Positions 1 through 5,651 of a stretch of 5,708 nt of DNA are shown here, in pieces. The stretch is from DATACZ01 sp036258795 (GTDB taxonomy: Bacteria; Actinomycetota; CADDZG01; JAHWKV01), in assembly GCA_036258795.1 (NCBI GenBank), contig DATACZ010000187.1:1-5708 (forward strand), in the 5' to 3' direction. The number at the start of each line of letters is the position of its first letter. Within the stretch, counting starts at the first letter, position 1. A program made the translations under genes and the position numbers. Below the pieces are notes generated by a model that worked only from the letters and a program-made list of their open reading frames with translations, ran no database searches and was not told the DNA's origin.

Positions 1-4
1 ACCA

Positions 5-388
5 CTAATCTGAGCGCTCGATCCTCATCGTGGCCGAGCCTTTGAGGGTAAGTCCGCCCACCATCTGTCCCACCAGGGGCAGTTTTGCCGGGGAGGTTTC
101 GACGGTTACCCTCGCCGGTTCGCCCCTTGAAGTGCCTCTCACCACCTCAACCGCGAGTCTCAAGCCCGGCGCAGCCCTTGCAGCCGCCTGTTCGATGACA
201 CCTCTGTCCGGTGTCACGATGGCCTGCCGGACGCCCTCCCGAGCAGCCCCGAGAACCATGATCTGGTCGCGAACCATGACACCCAACTGGAGCAATCCCA
301 GCATCAGAATCAAAATCATTGGAAGGACCAGGGCAAACTCCACTGCCGACTGGCCCTGCTCTTCTCGTCGGAGTCGAGAAAGTGGCAT
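5..388 (-). CDS. tadE: TadE-type minor pseudopilin
   Basis: The 127-residue product is a small single-pass protein of the TadE class, the minor pseudopilins needed for Flp pilus assembly. A short basic leader (residues 1-12, with several Arg) ends in Gly12. A prepilin-peptidase-like site follows: Q13-S-A-V-E17-F18, with Glu at +5 and an aromatic at +6 of the mature protein, as in Flp and TadE/TadF proteins. One hydrophobic helix spans about residues 18-39. After it comes the AAREGVRQA stretch (48-56), typical of TadE-like proteins, and then a soluble C-terminal part presumably outside the membrane. The ATG at 386-388 is chosen because it gives a leader of normal length; its Shine-Dalgarno sequence is weak. 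The gene lies 40 nt after flp on the same strand and is probably co-transcribed with it. The TAG stop is at 5-7, so the protein is complete. It could equally be named TadF, since the two are hard to separate by sequence alone. Confidence 0.88.
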   Translation of the reverse strand: MPLSRLRREEQGQSAVEFALVLPMILILMLGLLQLGVMVRDQIMVLGAAREGVRQAIVTPDRGVIEQAAARAAPGLRLAVEVVRGTSRGEPARVTVETSPAKLPLVGQMVGGLTLKGSATMRIERSD

Positions 389-398
389 GCTCGACCGG

Positions 399-414
399 CG
401 GCTTGCCTTAGCCG
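399..414 (-). promoter_or_regulatory. Small stem-loop between flp and tadE
   Basis: On the minus strand CGGCT and AGCCG form a 5-bp GC-rich stem around a 6-nt loop (AAGGCA), inside the 40-nt gap between the flp stop and the tadE start. No T-tract follows, so it is not a standard intrinsic terminator. It could act as an mRNA 3'-end stabiliser or attenuator that lets flp message exceed tadE message. The only AAGG-like sequence upstream of tadE lies at the start of the loop. The stem is short and may be chance. Confidence 0.3.
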
Positions 415-428
415 TTTCTAGACCTGCA

Positions 429-599
429 TTAGCCCGGGATCTGGCCGATGATCCTCTGGATTATCGAGCTGAAGAAGTCACTCAGGCCGTTGTCTCCCCT
501 GGCCCATGTGATGAGCACAATGGCAACTGCCGCCGCTGCGAGGAGAACCAGAGCATACTCAGCCGTGGTCTGACCAAGCTCTGAACGGAACCGCTTCAT
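429..599 (-). CDS. flp: Flp family major prepilin (56 aa)
   Basis: This short gene encodes a 56-residue Flp/Fap-type pilin, the structural subunit of the Tad pilus. Residues 1-9 (MKRFRSELG) are a basic leader ending in Gly9, the expected cleavage point for a TadV/CpaA-type prepilin peptidase. The mature protein starts Q-T-T-A-E-Y, which puts Glu at +5 and Tyr at +6 exactly as in the Flp motif. A hydrophobic helix follows (about residues 16-33, ALVLLAAAAVAIVLITWA). The C-terminal half (GLSDFFSSIIQRIIGQIPG) looks amphipathic, as in other Flp pilins, and the predicted mature pilin has 47 residues. The start is supported by AAGGGGG at 606-612, six bases before the ATG. The TAA stop is at 429-431. 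The gene follows tadC after a 157-nt gap and precedes tadE, and it may have its own promoter. The motif, length and neighbours leave little doubt. Confidence 0.95.
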   Translation of the reverse strand: MKRFRSELGQTTAEYALVLLAAAAVAIVLITWARGDNGLSDFFSSIIQRIIGQIPG

Positions 600-605
600 T
601 GCCTA

Positions 606-612
606 CCCCCTT
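606..612 (-). promoter_or_regulatory. Ribosome binding site of flp
   Basis: The minus-strand sequence AAGGGGG lies six bases upstream of the flp ATG. It is purine-rich and well spaced, the strongest-looking Shine-Dalgarno within the pilus cluster together with that of tadZ, as expected for an abundant structural subunit. Confidence 0.6.
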
Positions 613-660
613 ACGAGTACTAATTTGTTCGCAGGGAAGTGAGGTGGGGAAGCAGCCGCG

Positions 661-689
661 ATTGTAAGTAAGCCCACCGACAGTGGCCA
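661..689 (-). promoter_or_regulatory. Possible flp promoter
   Basis: In the gap between tadC and flp the minus strand shows TACAAT (661-666, five of six matches to the sigma-70 -10 consensus). Seventeen bases further upstream is TGGCCA (684-689, four of six matches to -35). Transcription would start near 654, giving a 5' leader of about 55 nt before flp. The position fits a separate promoter that boosts pilin expression over the upstream assembly genes. The -35 match is modest, and the sigma factors of this host are unknown. Confidence 0.35.
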
Positions 690-699
690 GACCTGGTCA
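684..699. repeat. Inverted repeat upstream of flp
   Basis: TGGCCA and TGGTCA form a 6-bp inverted repeat (one G-T mismatch) around a 4-base centre. It overlaps the proposed -35 element of flp, so it could be an operator half-site pair. It could also be a weak hairpin; no T-run follows on the minus strand, so it does not look like a tadC terminator. Apart from this and the possible promoter I see nothing in the 157-nt gap 600-756. Confidence 0.3.
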
Positions 700-756
700 A
701 GAATTTCGAGGCTGGTTTCCAAGATTTCTTCCCGAGGTGAGGCGCGGTCGATCCGC

Positions 757-1605
757 CTAGAGTCCCAGACTTGCAAAGGTGCTCAGAAGCAGAGGCACCA
801 CCGTAAGGAGGACAAATGCGGGAAGAATCAGAAACACCAGAGGAAACAGAATCTTGACCGGAGCCCTACGAGCCTGCTCTTCGGCTCGCCGCCTTCGCCT
901 CGCCCTCACCTCCCTGGCGAAGGCCTCGAGGGCTACAGAGACTTGAGTGCCGAACCGCTCCGCACTCAGCAGAACGCCCACGAGAGCGTCCAGATCCTCC
1001 GAACTGACCCTTTCGGCGAGCCCTTGAAGGGCTTTGGTCCGTGGAACTCCCAGATCGATTTCGTCGAGTGTTCGGCGAAGCTCTTGACCGAGAAGGCCCG
1101 ACGCGTGCTCTGCGACCCTCCTCAAAGAGAGCGCAATGTTCAGCCCCGCCTGAGTGCATACGGCAAGCAGGTCGATGATGTCGGGCAGGGCCATGGCGAC
1201 TTCGTCATGCCGCCGCCGCGCCCTGGCCGCGAGGAAGATCGAAGGAGCTTTGAAGCCCACCAGGGCTCCTACGGGGGCTGCAAGGAACACCCAGGAGCCT
1301 GTCATTGCCCCGATAAGCAGGCCCGCTAACGTGCACAGGAGCTGCACTCCTCGAAAGAGGTGCTCGTCCTTGAGTCCGGCCGCGGTCACGGCGGCTTGTA
1401 AGGACTCGGCCTTGCCTCCCGGAAACCGCTTTCCTACATATCTGAGAAATTGCAGCGTTCGGAGCTCCGGAGAGGCAGGCTGCGCGCTGGGCTCCAGGGC
1501 CAGGGATCTCAAGCGACGGGCGGAGACGGGATCGGGGACTCCAAGCCCCCGAATGCCGATCCAAACCGTTGCGGAACACAGTCCTGCCACCAGAATCTCG
1601 GTCAC
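757..1605 (-). CDS. tadC: TadC, tad pilus inner-membrane platform protein
   Basis: The 282-residue product belongs to the type II secretion F (GspF/T2SF) family, TadC branch, and partners TadB as the inner-membrane platform on which TadA acts. Hydrophobic segments lie near residues 3-19, 85-103, 105-122 and 250-275. The cytoplasmic T2SF region spans about 138-245, from ALPDIIDLLAVCTQAGLNI through DEIDLGVPRTKAL and ERFGTQVSVAL to a strongly basic stretch (RARRRRRAEEQARR). I chose the GTG at 1603-1605. It overlaps the tadB stop as GTGA and has GAGG eight bases upstream (1614-1617). An in-frame ATG at 1624-1626 would add seven residues, and one at 1681-1683 would add 26; neither has a clear Shine-Dalgarno and both sit deeper in tadB. 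Length and topology are normal for TadC. The gene is last in the coupled tadZABC group; a 157-nt gap separates it from flp. Confidence 0.92.
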   Translation of the reverse strand: MTEILVAGLCSATVWIGIRGLGVPDPVSARRLRSLALEPSAQPASPELRTLQFLRYVGKRFPGGKAESLQAAVTAAGLKDEHLFRGVQLLCTLAGLLIGAMTGSWVFLAAPVGALVGFKAPSIFLAARARRRHDEVAMALPDIIDLLAVCTQAGLNIALSLRRVAEHASGLLGQELRRTLDEIDLGVPRTKALQGLAERVSSEDLDALVGVLLSAERFGTQVSVALEAFAREVRARRRRRAEEQARRAPVKILFPLVFLILPAFVLLTVVPLLLSTFASLGL

Positions 1606-2540
1606 GGCCGGATCCTCAGGATCCATCTGATCCAAAGAAGTCCGAGGGCGTTCATTGCAAGCCCCGCGGTTAGGATCACCCACCCGATTGGTGTCGAATA
1701 GAGGACCTGCATCTGTTCCCGGGAGCCCATCGACAACAGGAGCAGGAAGCCGATCGGGGCAGTGGCGACCACGAGTCCTGACAGCCGGCCCTGGGCGGTC
1801 AACGCCCGAAGCTCGCCACGCAGCTGCAGCCTTTGGGTTACTCGCTCAGCCAGAGAATCCACGATGTTGGCAAGGTTGCCTCCGGTGTGACGGTGAACGA
1901 GCATGGCCGTCACCCATAGGGCAATGTCCCGGCTGGCGGAACGATCGGAGAGTCTTCTCAAGGCATTCTCAATGGGACGGCCCAGATCGATCTCAGCCAG
2001 CGTACTGACGATTTCCTCTGCCAATGGGGGCTTCGTCTCGGCGCCAAGAACCCGGAGTGACCGGATCAACGAGTGGCCGGCCCTAAGAGTGCCTGCCTGC
2101 AGAGCAAGGGCCTCGGGAAGCTGCTGCTCCATCCGGGTGGTCCTTCGACCGCGTACCCGAAGAAAGGCGCGTTCGAGAGCGAAGGGGGTGCCAACGGCAA
2201 CAGCCACCGCGGGTATGCCGCCACCGAACATGACCCAGCCTGCAATGCCCCCTCCGACCACGCCTGCCATGCCTATCGCCAGAAGATCCGAGAAAGGCAA
2301 GCCGGGATGTGCTGAGGCGGCGTAAGAGCCGAGGCGTGCGCCCCACCGGGTGCGGGCAAGTTTGTCGGCCATGCCCTGCAAAAGCACCCGTCGCCCCGGC
2401 TGCTCCTCTCCCAGGCTGGGCTGAGGTCCGAGGCGGGCAAGAGATTTGGCGGCGTGGCTTCGAGCGCGCATTGTCGCCAGCAGCGTGATTGCCGCCCATG
2501 CCAGGACCCCAGCCAGGGCGGCGGCCAACATGTCGCTCAA
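1602..2540 (-). CDS. tadB: TadB, tad pilus inner-membrane platform protein
   Basis: The 312-residue product is the TadB member of the T2SF/GspF family, paired with TadC in the inner membrane. An N-terminal helix (about 4-23) is followed by a basic linker. Two hydrophobic segments (about 85-106 and 108-125) precede the cytoplasmic T2SF region (about 138-250). That region carries the family-typical LPEALALQAGTLRAGHSL motif (141-158) and a later HRHTGGNLANIVDSLAERV stretch (216-234). Two C-terminal helices (about 254-272 and 284-304) close the protein. The proposed start is TTG at 2538-2540. It overlaps the tadA stop as TTGA and has GAGG five bases upstream (2546-2549). An ATG three codons downstream (2529-2531) is the alternative and changes little. 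The stop overlaps the tadC GTG start, so translation of A, B and C is probably coupled. Confidence 0.92.
   Translation of the reverse strand: MSDMLAAALAGVLAWAAITLLATMRARSHAAKSLARLGPQPSLGEEQPGRRVLLQGMADKLARTRWGARLGSYAASAHPGLPFSDLLAIGMAGVVGGGIAGWVMFGGGIPAVAVAVGTPFALERAFLRVRGRRTTRMEQQLPEALALQAGTLRAGHSLIRSLRVLGAETKPPLAEEIVSTLAEIDLGRPIENALRRLSDRSASRDIALWVTAMLVHRHTGGNLANIVDSLAERVTQRLQLRGELRALTAQGRLSGLVVATAPIGFLLLLSMGSREQMQVLYSTPIGWVILTAGLAMNALGLLWIRWILRIRP
1614..1617 (-). promoter_or_regulatory. Ribosome binding site favouring the GTG start of tadC
   Basis: GAGG (within TGAGGAT) on the minus strand lies eight bases upstream of the GTG at 1603-1605. It lies downstream of the competing ATG at 1624-1626 and so cannot serve that codon. 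This is the main reason for the shorter tadC start. Confidence 0.5.
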
Positions 2541-3841
2541 GCTAGCCTCGTGGCCTTAGCCTTCCGGGCCCGGCCAGTTCCTGAGCCGCTCATCCAAGCG
2601 TGGTTGATCCCTGCAGCGGCAATCCTCTCCAGACAGGCTGGGGGTTCACCGCTGTGGAACTTGCCGATCACCCGGCCGTGTGCCGAGACCCCTGTGGGAG
2701 TGAAGGTAAAGACGTCTTCCAGCCGAAGCCCCTCTTCGCTCAAGCCTTGAACCTCGCTTACCTTGACCACCTTCCGTGACCCATCTTGAAAACGGGTGGT
2801 GTGAACGATGAGATCAAGCGCAGCTGCGATCTGCTGGCGCACAGGGATGGCGGCTAGGCCGAGCTCCGCCATCATCACCATGGTCTCCAAACGGACCAGC
2901 AAGTCCTCGGGAGAGTTGGCATGGCATGTCGAAAGAGAACCCTCGTGACCGGTGTTCATTGCCTGCAACATGTCGAGGGCTTCGCCGGAGCGACACTCAC
3001 CCACGATGATCCGGTCGGGCCGCATCCTCAGGGCGTTTCTAACCAGCTGGCGAACCGTGACCTCACCGGTGCCTTCAATGTTCGCCGGACGGGATTCCAA
3101 AGACACCACGTGCTCCCGGGCCAGGCGCAGCTCGGCGGCTTCCTCGATGGTGATCAGCCGCTCCGCTTCCGGGATGGACGAGGAAAGCACGTTGAGCAGA
3201 GTTGTCTTTCCGCTGCCGGTGCCGCCGGAGATGATGATGTTCATCTTCGCCTTCACCGCAGCATCGAGAAACCTGACCATAGGGGAGGTGAGCGTTTCAT
3301 TGGCAATGAGGGTCTCGAAGGTGAACGGGACGGGCGAGAACTTGCGAATAGTCACCGCCGGTCCATGGATTGAAAGAGGCGGAATGATGGCGTGTAGCCT
3401 GCTTCCGTCGAGAAGTCTGGCTTCGACGAAAGGCTGCGACTCGTCGACCCTCAGGCCCAAAGGGCCGATCACACGTTCGATGAGGTGATGTATCTGGGCC
3501 TCGGAGTCGAGTGAGATCCCGGCTCGCTCGATGTGGCCGGACACCTCGATGTAGATCCTGTCCGGGCCGTTAATCATGACTTCGGTAATCCGCGGGTCAC
3601 GAAGCAGCTCCTCGAGGGGCCCCAAGCCGACCACTTCATCGGAGATCTCACGAACCAGCGTGGCCATCTCCACGCCGGGAATGAGCACCCGCTCTTCCTC
3701 GAGGACCCGCCTTACGGCTTCTCTAAGCCGCAGCCGCTTGTCCGCCGGGGTGCCCTCGAAGAGCTCCGGCTCCCGCTGCTCCAGCAGGCGCCGGCGGATA
3801 CGTTCCTTGAGCTCTACGTTTACTGAGGGAAAATCCCTCAT
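2537..3841 (-). CDS. tadA: TadA/CpaF secretion ATPase of the Tad pilus
   Basis: The 434-residue product is the PilT/VirB11-superfamily ATPase (CpaF/TadA, GspE-like) that powers Flp pilus assembly from the cytoplasmic face of TadB/TadC. The charged N-terminal region (about 1-60) and the N-terminal domain (about 60-180; VGLGPLEELLRDPRITEVMINGP at 71-93) match CpaF proteins. The ATPase core has an intact Walker A, GGTGSGKTT (206-214, Lys212). It also has an acidic box with Glu233-Glu234 (LITIEEAAELRL), a Walker B-type segment RIIVGE (277-282, Glu282), and a His box GHEGSLSTCHANS (298-310). All catalytic elements therefore appear present. The C-terminus ends in a short Gly/Ser/Arg/Lys tail (about 418-434). 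The ATG lies one base after the tadZ stop, within a GC-rich purine stretch (GGCGGGGCTGAG) that may serve as Shine-Dalgarno. Length is normal for the family. Confidence 0.97.
   Translation of the reverse strand: MRDFPSVNVELKERIRRRLLEQREPELFEGTPADKRLRLREAVRRVLEEERVLIPGVEMATLVREISDEVVGLGPLEELLRDPRITEVMINGPDRIYIEVSGHIERAGISLDSEAQIHHLIERVIGPLGLRVDESQPFVEARLLDGSRLHAIIPPLSIHGPAVTIRKFSPVPFTFETLIANETLTSPMVRFLDAAVKAKMNIIISGGTGSGKTTLLNVLSSSIPEAERLITIEEAAELRLAREHVVSLESRPANIEGTGEVTVRQLVRNALRMRPDRIIVGECRSGEALDMLQAMNTGHEGSLSTCHANSPEDLLVRLETMVMMAELGLAAIPVRQQIAAALDLIVHTTRFQDGSRKVVKVSEVQGLSEEGLRLEDVFTFTPTGVSAHGRVIGKFHSGEPPACLERIAAAGINHAWMSGSGTGRARKAKATRLA
2546..2549 (-). promoter_or_regulatory. Ribosome binding site favouring the TTG start of tadB
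   Basis: GAGG on the minus strand lies five bases before the TTG at 2538-2540 but 14 bases before the nearby ATG at 2529-2531. The spacing favours the TTG start, which also makes a TTGA overlap with the tadA stop codon. Confidence 0.45.
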
Positions 3842-3842
3842 C

Positions 3843-5129
3843 TCAGCCCCGCCACTTGGATGAGCCCACCACCCTCACAACAGTGGGACTCTTTGCCGGG
3901 GTGGCCGATCTTGTCGATTGTCGTGGCCGGGGACTCGGACGCCGGGCGGCCTTTGTGACGGGGACGGAGTACTCACGGGCCAGTTCGACGCCTGAGGACC
4001 GGACTCGAATGGGTGGTGTCTCCTGAAACAGGACCGGTTGGGCGAGCATTCGAGCGACGGGGGCAAGCATTCTCTTCCCCGCTAAAGAGAGCTCTCCACG
4101 ATTTGCGGCCCTATAAACCTGCATGTCGGCCTTGACCCGGAAGGTCGTGGTAACCCCGAGGACGGATCTGACGTCTTTTTCCGAGACGTCCGTCCCACCG
4201 GCTTGATTCAGCACACCTATGAACCGGGTTGGGTCAACTCCGGCCGCTCGCAGGAGCGTGAATGAGTGGCGGGCTCGGCGAAGTGAAAGAAGGTCGGGCG
4301 TCACGACCAGCAGCACGGTGGACGCCTCTCGGAGGACCCTCGTGGCGACGTCGGTGACTCCTGAGGGGAGGTCGACGATTACATGGTCGGCAGCTTCACG
4401 AACTGTTGCGACCACTTTGGCGACGTCGTCCGCCTCCACAGAGGCCGAATCAGCTCTGGGGTCGGCGGAAAGGATTGCTCTGAATCCCTCGGGGTGCTGC
4501 CAAGCGACACTTTCCACCATGGAAGCCGATAGCTCATCGGCTACCCGTAGGAGGTCAAGAATTGACTTCTTCTCATCCTCGGCCTGCAGGATCGCCGTCT
4601 GGTCTGAATGGCCGACGTCGAGATCCATGAGGATGCAGTTGGTCTTGCCTGCAATTGTCGCCATGGCGGCTGCCAGGTGCGCCGCAACGACGCTCGTGCC
4701 GGAGCCACCCTTCGGGGCCCACACCACATGTAATCCGCCCGACGACACCCGATGCTGGGTATTAATTCCAGCCTTTTTATGAATAGTGATCTCTCTGAGC
4801 CGAAGTCGATCGTCGGGCCAGAGCACGAAATCTCGAGCACCCAGCCTCAAAGCTGCTCTCAAACCCTGAGGACTCTCCTCTCGGCCGAAGACGATCACTT
4901 CACCGGCGAGATTCAAGGCGCGGGCATCCCCGGCCAGCTCCGTTGCAATGGTGTCGGAAAGGATTAAGAAGTCGGCCTGAGAAGCGAGTCCGTTGAGAAG
5001 TTCCTGACTCGAGTGGGCGGAGGCCAGAAGGCGCCAGTGGGGGATCTCTTCGAGGTCGCGGATCACCTCGTCAAGGAGGATGGGATCGCTACAGGCGAGG
5101 CGGACTGTGGGAGAAGGATAGGCAGACAT
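3843..5129 (-). CDS. tadZ: TadZ/CpaE, MinD/ParA-like localisation ATPase
   Basis: The 428-residue product is a TadZ/CpaE protein. These combine an N-terminal atypical response-regulator receiver domain with a MinD/ParA-like ATPase and place the Tad machine in the cell. The receiver-like part spans about 7-120. At the end of its third strand (DFLILSDT, 53-60) the usual phospho-Asp position appears to be Ser58, with Asp59 next to it. The ATPase part starts near 132. Its deviant P-loop is KGGSGTS (140-146), keeping the signature Lys140 but with Thr145 where MinD has the P-loop Lys. The A' segment is LMDLDVGHSD (167-176) and the Walker B-like strand is HVIVDLPSG (249-257). Residues from about 371 onward form a basic Pro/Arg/Ser/Thr-rich tail. 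The ATG is supported by GAGGGAG at 5134-5140. It is the first gene of the minus-strand operon and lies one base before tadA. Loss of the P-loop Lys is seen in many TadZ/CpaE proteins. Confidence 0.93.
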   Translation of the reverse strand: MSAYPSPTVRLACSDPILLDEVIRDLEEIPHWRLLASAHSSQELLNGLASQADFLILSDTIATELAGDARALNLAGEVIVFGREESPQGLRAALRLGARDFVLWPDDRLRLREITIHKKAGINTQHRVSSGGLHVVWAPKGGSGTSVVAAHLAAAMATIAGKTNCILMDLDVGHSDQTAILQAEDEKKSILDLLRVADELSASMVESVAWQHPEGFRAILSADPRADSASVEADDVAKVVATVREAADHVIVDLPSGVTDVATRVLREASTVLLVVTPDLLSLRRARHSFTLLRAAGVDPTRFIGVLNQAGGTDVSEKDVRSVLGVTTTFRVKADMQVYRAANRGELSLAGKRMLAPVARMLAQPVLFQETPPIRVRSSGVELAREYSVPVTKAARRPSPRPRQSTRSATPAKSPTVVRVVGSSKWRG

Positions 5130-5133
5130 AGCA

Positions 5134-5140
5134 CTCCCTC
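5134..5140 (-). promoter_or_regulatory. Ribosome binding site of tadZ
   Basis: GAGGGAG on the minus strand lies four bases (six from its GAGGG core) upstream of the tadZ ATG at 5127-5129. This good match fixes the start of the first gene of the operon. Confidence 0.6.
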
Positions 5141-5172
5141 GACGAATTCATCGGGGAAGTGTCAGAGAGTCT

Positions 5173-5200
5173 TTTACAACGAAGTGGGCCACTTCGTCTA
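5173..5200 (-). promoter_or_regulatory. Possible promoter of the tad operon
   Basis: On the minus strand TAGACG (5195-5200, four of six -35 matches) and TGTAAA (5173-5178, four of six -10 matches) are separated by 16 bases. They would start transcription near 5165, about 36 nt before tadZ. The matches are modest; the case rests on position and on the palindrome that fills the spacer. The sequence offers no better candidate upstream of tadZ. Confidence 0.3.
5179..5197. promoter_or_regulatory. 19-bp palindrome, candidate operator in the divergent region
   Basis: ACGAAGTGGGCCACTTCGT is a perfect inverted repeat with two 9-base arms around one central G. It lies 50 nt upstream of tadZ and 65 nt upstream of the divergent gene, in the spacer between the candidate -35 and -10 elements on both strands. 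Its length and symmetry fit the binding site of a dimeric regulator. As RNA it could also form a tight hairpin, but the one-base centre is sterically unfavourable and no T-run follows directly, so an operator is the likelier reading. No regulator gene is visible in the window. Confidence 0.5.
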
Positions 5201-5261
5201 GAGAAAGTGTGGTAACGCTCGCGCGGCTCGTGATCGGACTTCTTGAACGTAGGATCAAAGC

Positions 5262-5651
5262 ATGCTCGCGCCGATCCCACGAATGGTATGGGTTTGGTGG
5301 GCAACGGCTTCAGTTGTAGGACTTCTTCTGGTGGCGTTGCCGGACACGGACCAGCGGCTCTTTTCCTTCAGTGATCTCCATGGCCCATCCACTGTTGACG
5401 CCATAGGTGCCGCTCTTCTTACCGCGGCGTGGGTGGTTCTGGATGCCAGTGTTTGGCGGCGCCGACAACGACTAAAGACTCTGAGCCGAGGCCATCACCT
5501 CGGCGCCCTATGCCTAACCGTAATAAGCGGCGCCATCATCGTTACATCGGTTGTGACTGACGAGGGCTATTGGTGGCTGCTTGGCGCCGCCATGCTCGCA
5601 GGCATTCAACTCGGAGCTGCTTGGATAGTGACTCGGGCAGACGGCGACTGA
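5262..5651 (+). CDS. Small four-helix integral membrane protein, family not recognised
   Basis: The 129-residue product is mostly hydrophobic and I do not recognise its family. Four likely membrane segments lie near residues 8-26, 44-64, 80-98 and 103-123. A strongly basic loop (RRRQRLKTLSRGHH, 66-79) separates helices 2 and 3. By the positive-inside rule this loop and both termini face the cytoplasm, while the 17-residue loop between helices 1 and 2 (PDTDQRLFSFSDLHGPS) and the short one after helix 3 face outward. Several Trp residues sit at helix ends. The ATG at 5262 is supported by AGGA at 5251-5254, seven bases upstream; an internal ATG at 5283 lacks such a site. Codon choice is GC-rich like the neighbours. 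The gene diverges from tadZ across a 132-nt region with a shared palindrome, so joint control is possible, but a role in pilus biology is not shown. I assign no function. Confidence 0.75.
   Translation: MLAPIPRMVWVWWATASVVGLLLVALPDTDQRLFSFSDLHGPSTVDAIGAALLTAAWVVLDASVWRRRQRLKTLSRGHHLGALCLTVISGAIIVTSVVTDEGYWWLLGAAMLAGIQLGAAWIVTRADGD

Larger units (their letters stand above)
5173..5202 (+). promoter_or_regulatory. Possible promoter of the divergent membrane-protein gene
   Basis: On the plus strand TTTACA (5173-5178, five of six -35 matches) is followed after 18 bases by TCTAGA (5197-5202, three of six -10 matches). Transcription would begin about 53 nt before the gene at 5262. These hexamers are almost the reverse complements of the proposed tadZ promoter elements, so the two promoters would overlap face to face. 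The -10 match is poor. Confidence 0.22.

Noticed and set aside
30..584. 184-codon open frame on the plus strand opposite tadE and flp
   Set aside because: It runs antisense to two genes with clear pilin motifs, its translation shows no recognisable domain, and it has no convincing ribosome site. GC-rich coding DNA commonly leaves such antisense frames open.
684..699. Intrinsic terminator after tadC
   Set aside because: The inverted repeat has only six pairs with one wobble, and no T-run follows on the minus strand.
622..700. Short minus-strand frame starting TTG (26 codons) in the tadC-flp gap
   Set aside because: No Shine-Dalgarno sequence precedes the TTG, the peptide shows no feature, and the same bases are better explained as a promoter region.
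1154..1630. 158-codon open frame on the plus strand opposite tadC
   Set aside because: It is antisense to the T2SF domain of tadC, with skewed composition and no domain. It reads as a shadow frame.
4219..4782. 187-codon open frame on the plus strand opposite tadZ
   Set aside because: The translation is Ser/Thr/Arg/Ala-rich low complexity, which is what the reverse complement of a GC-rich gene gives. It lies wholly inside tadZ, whose ATPase motifs are clear.
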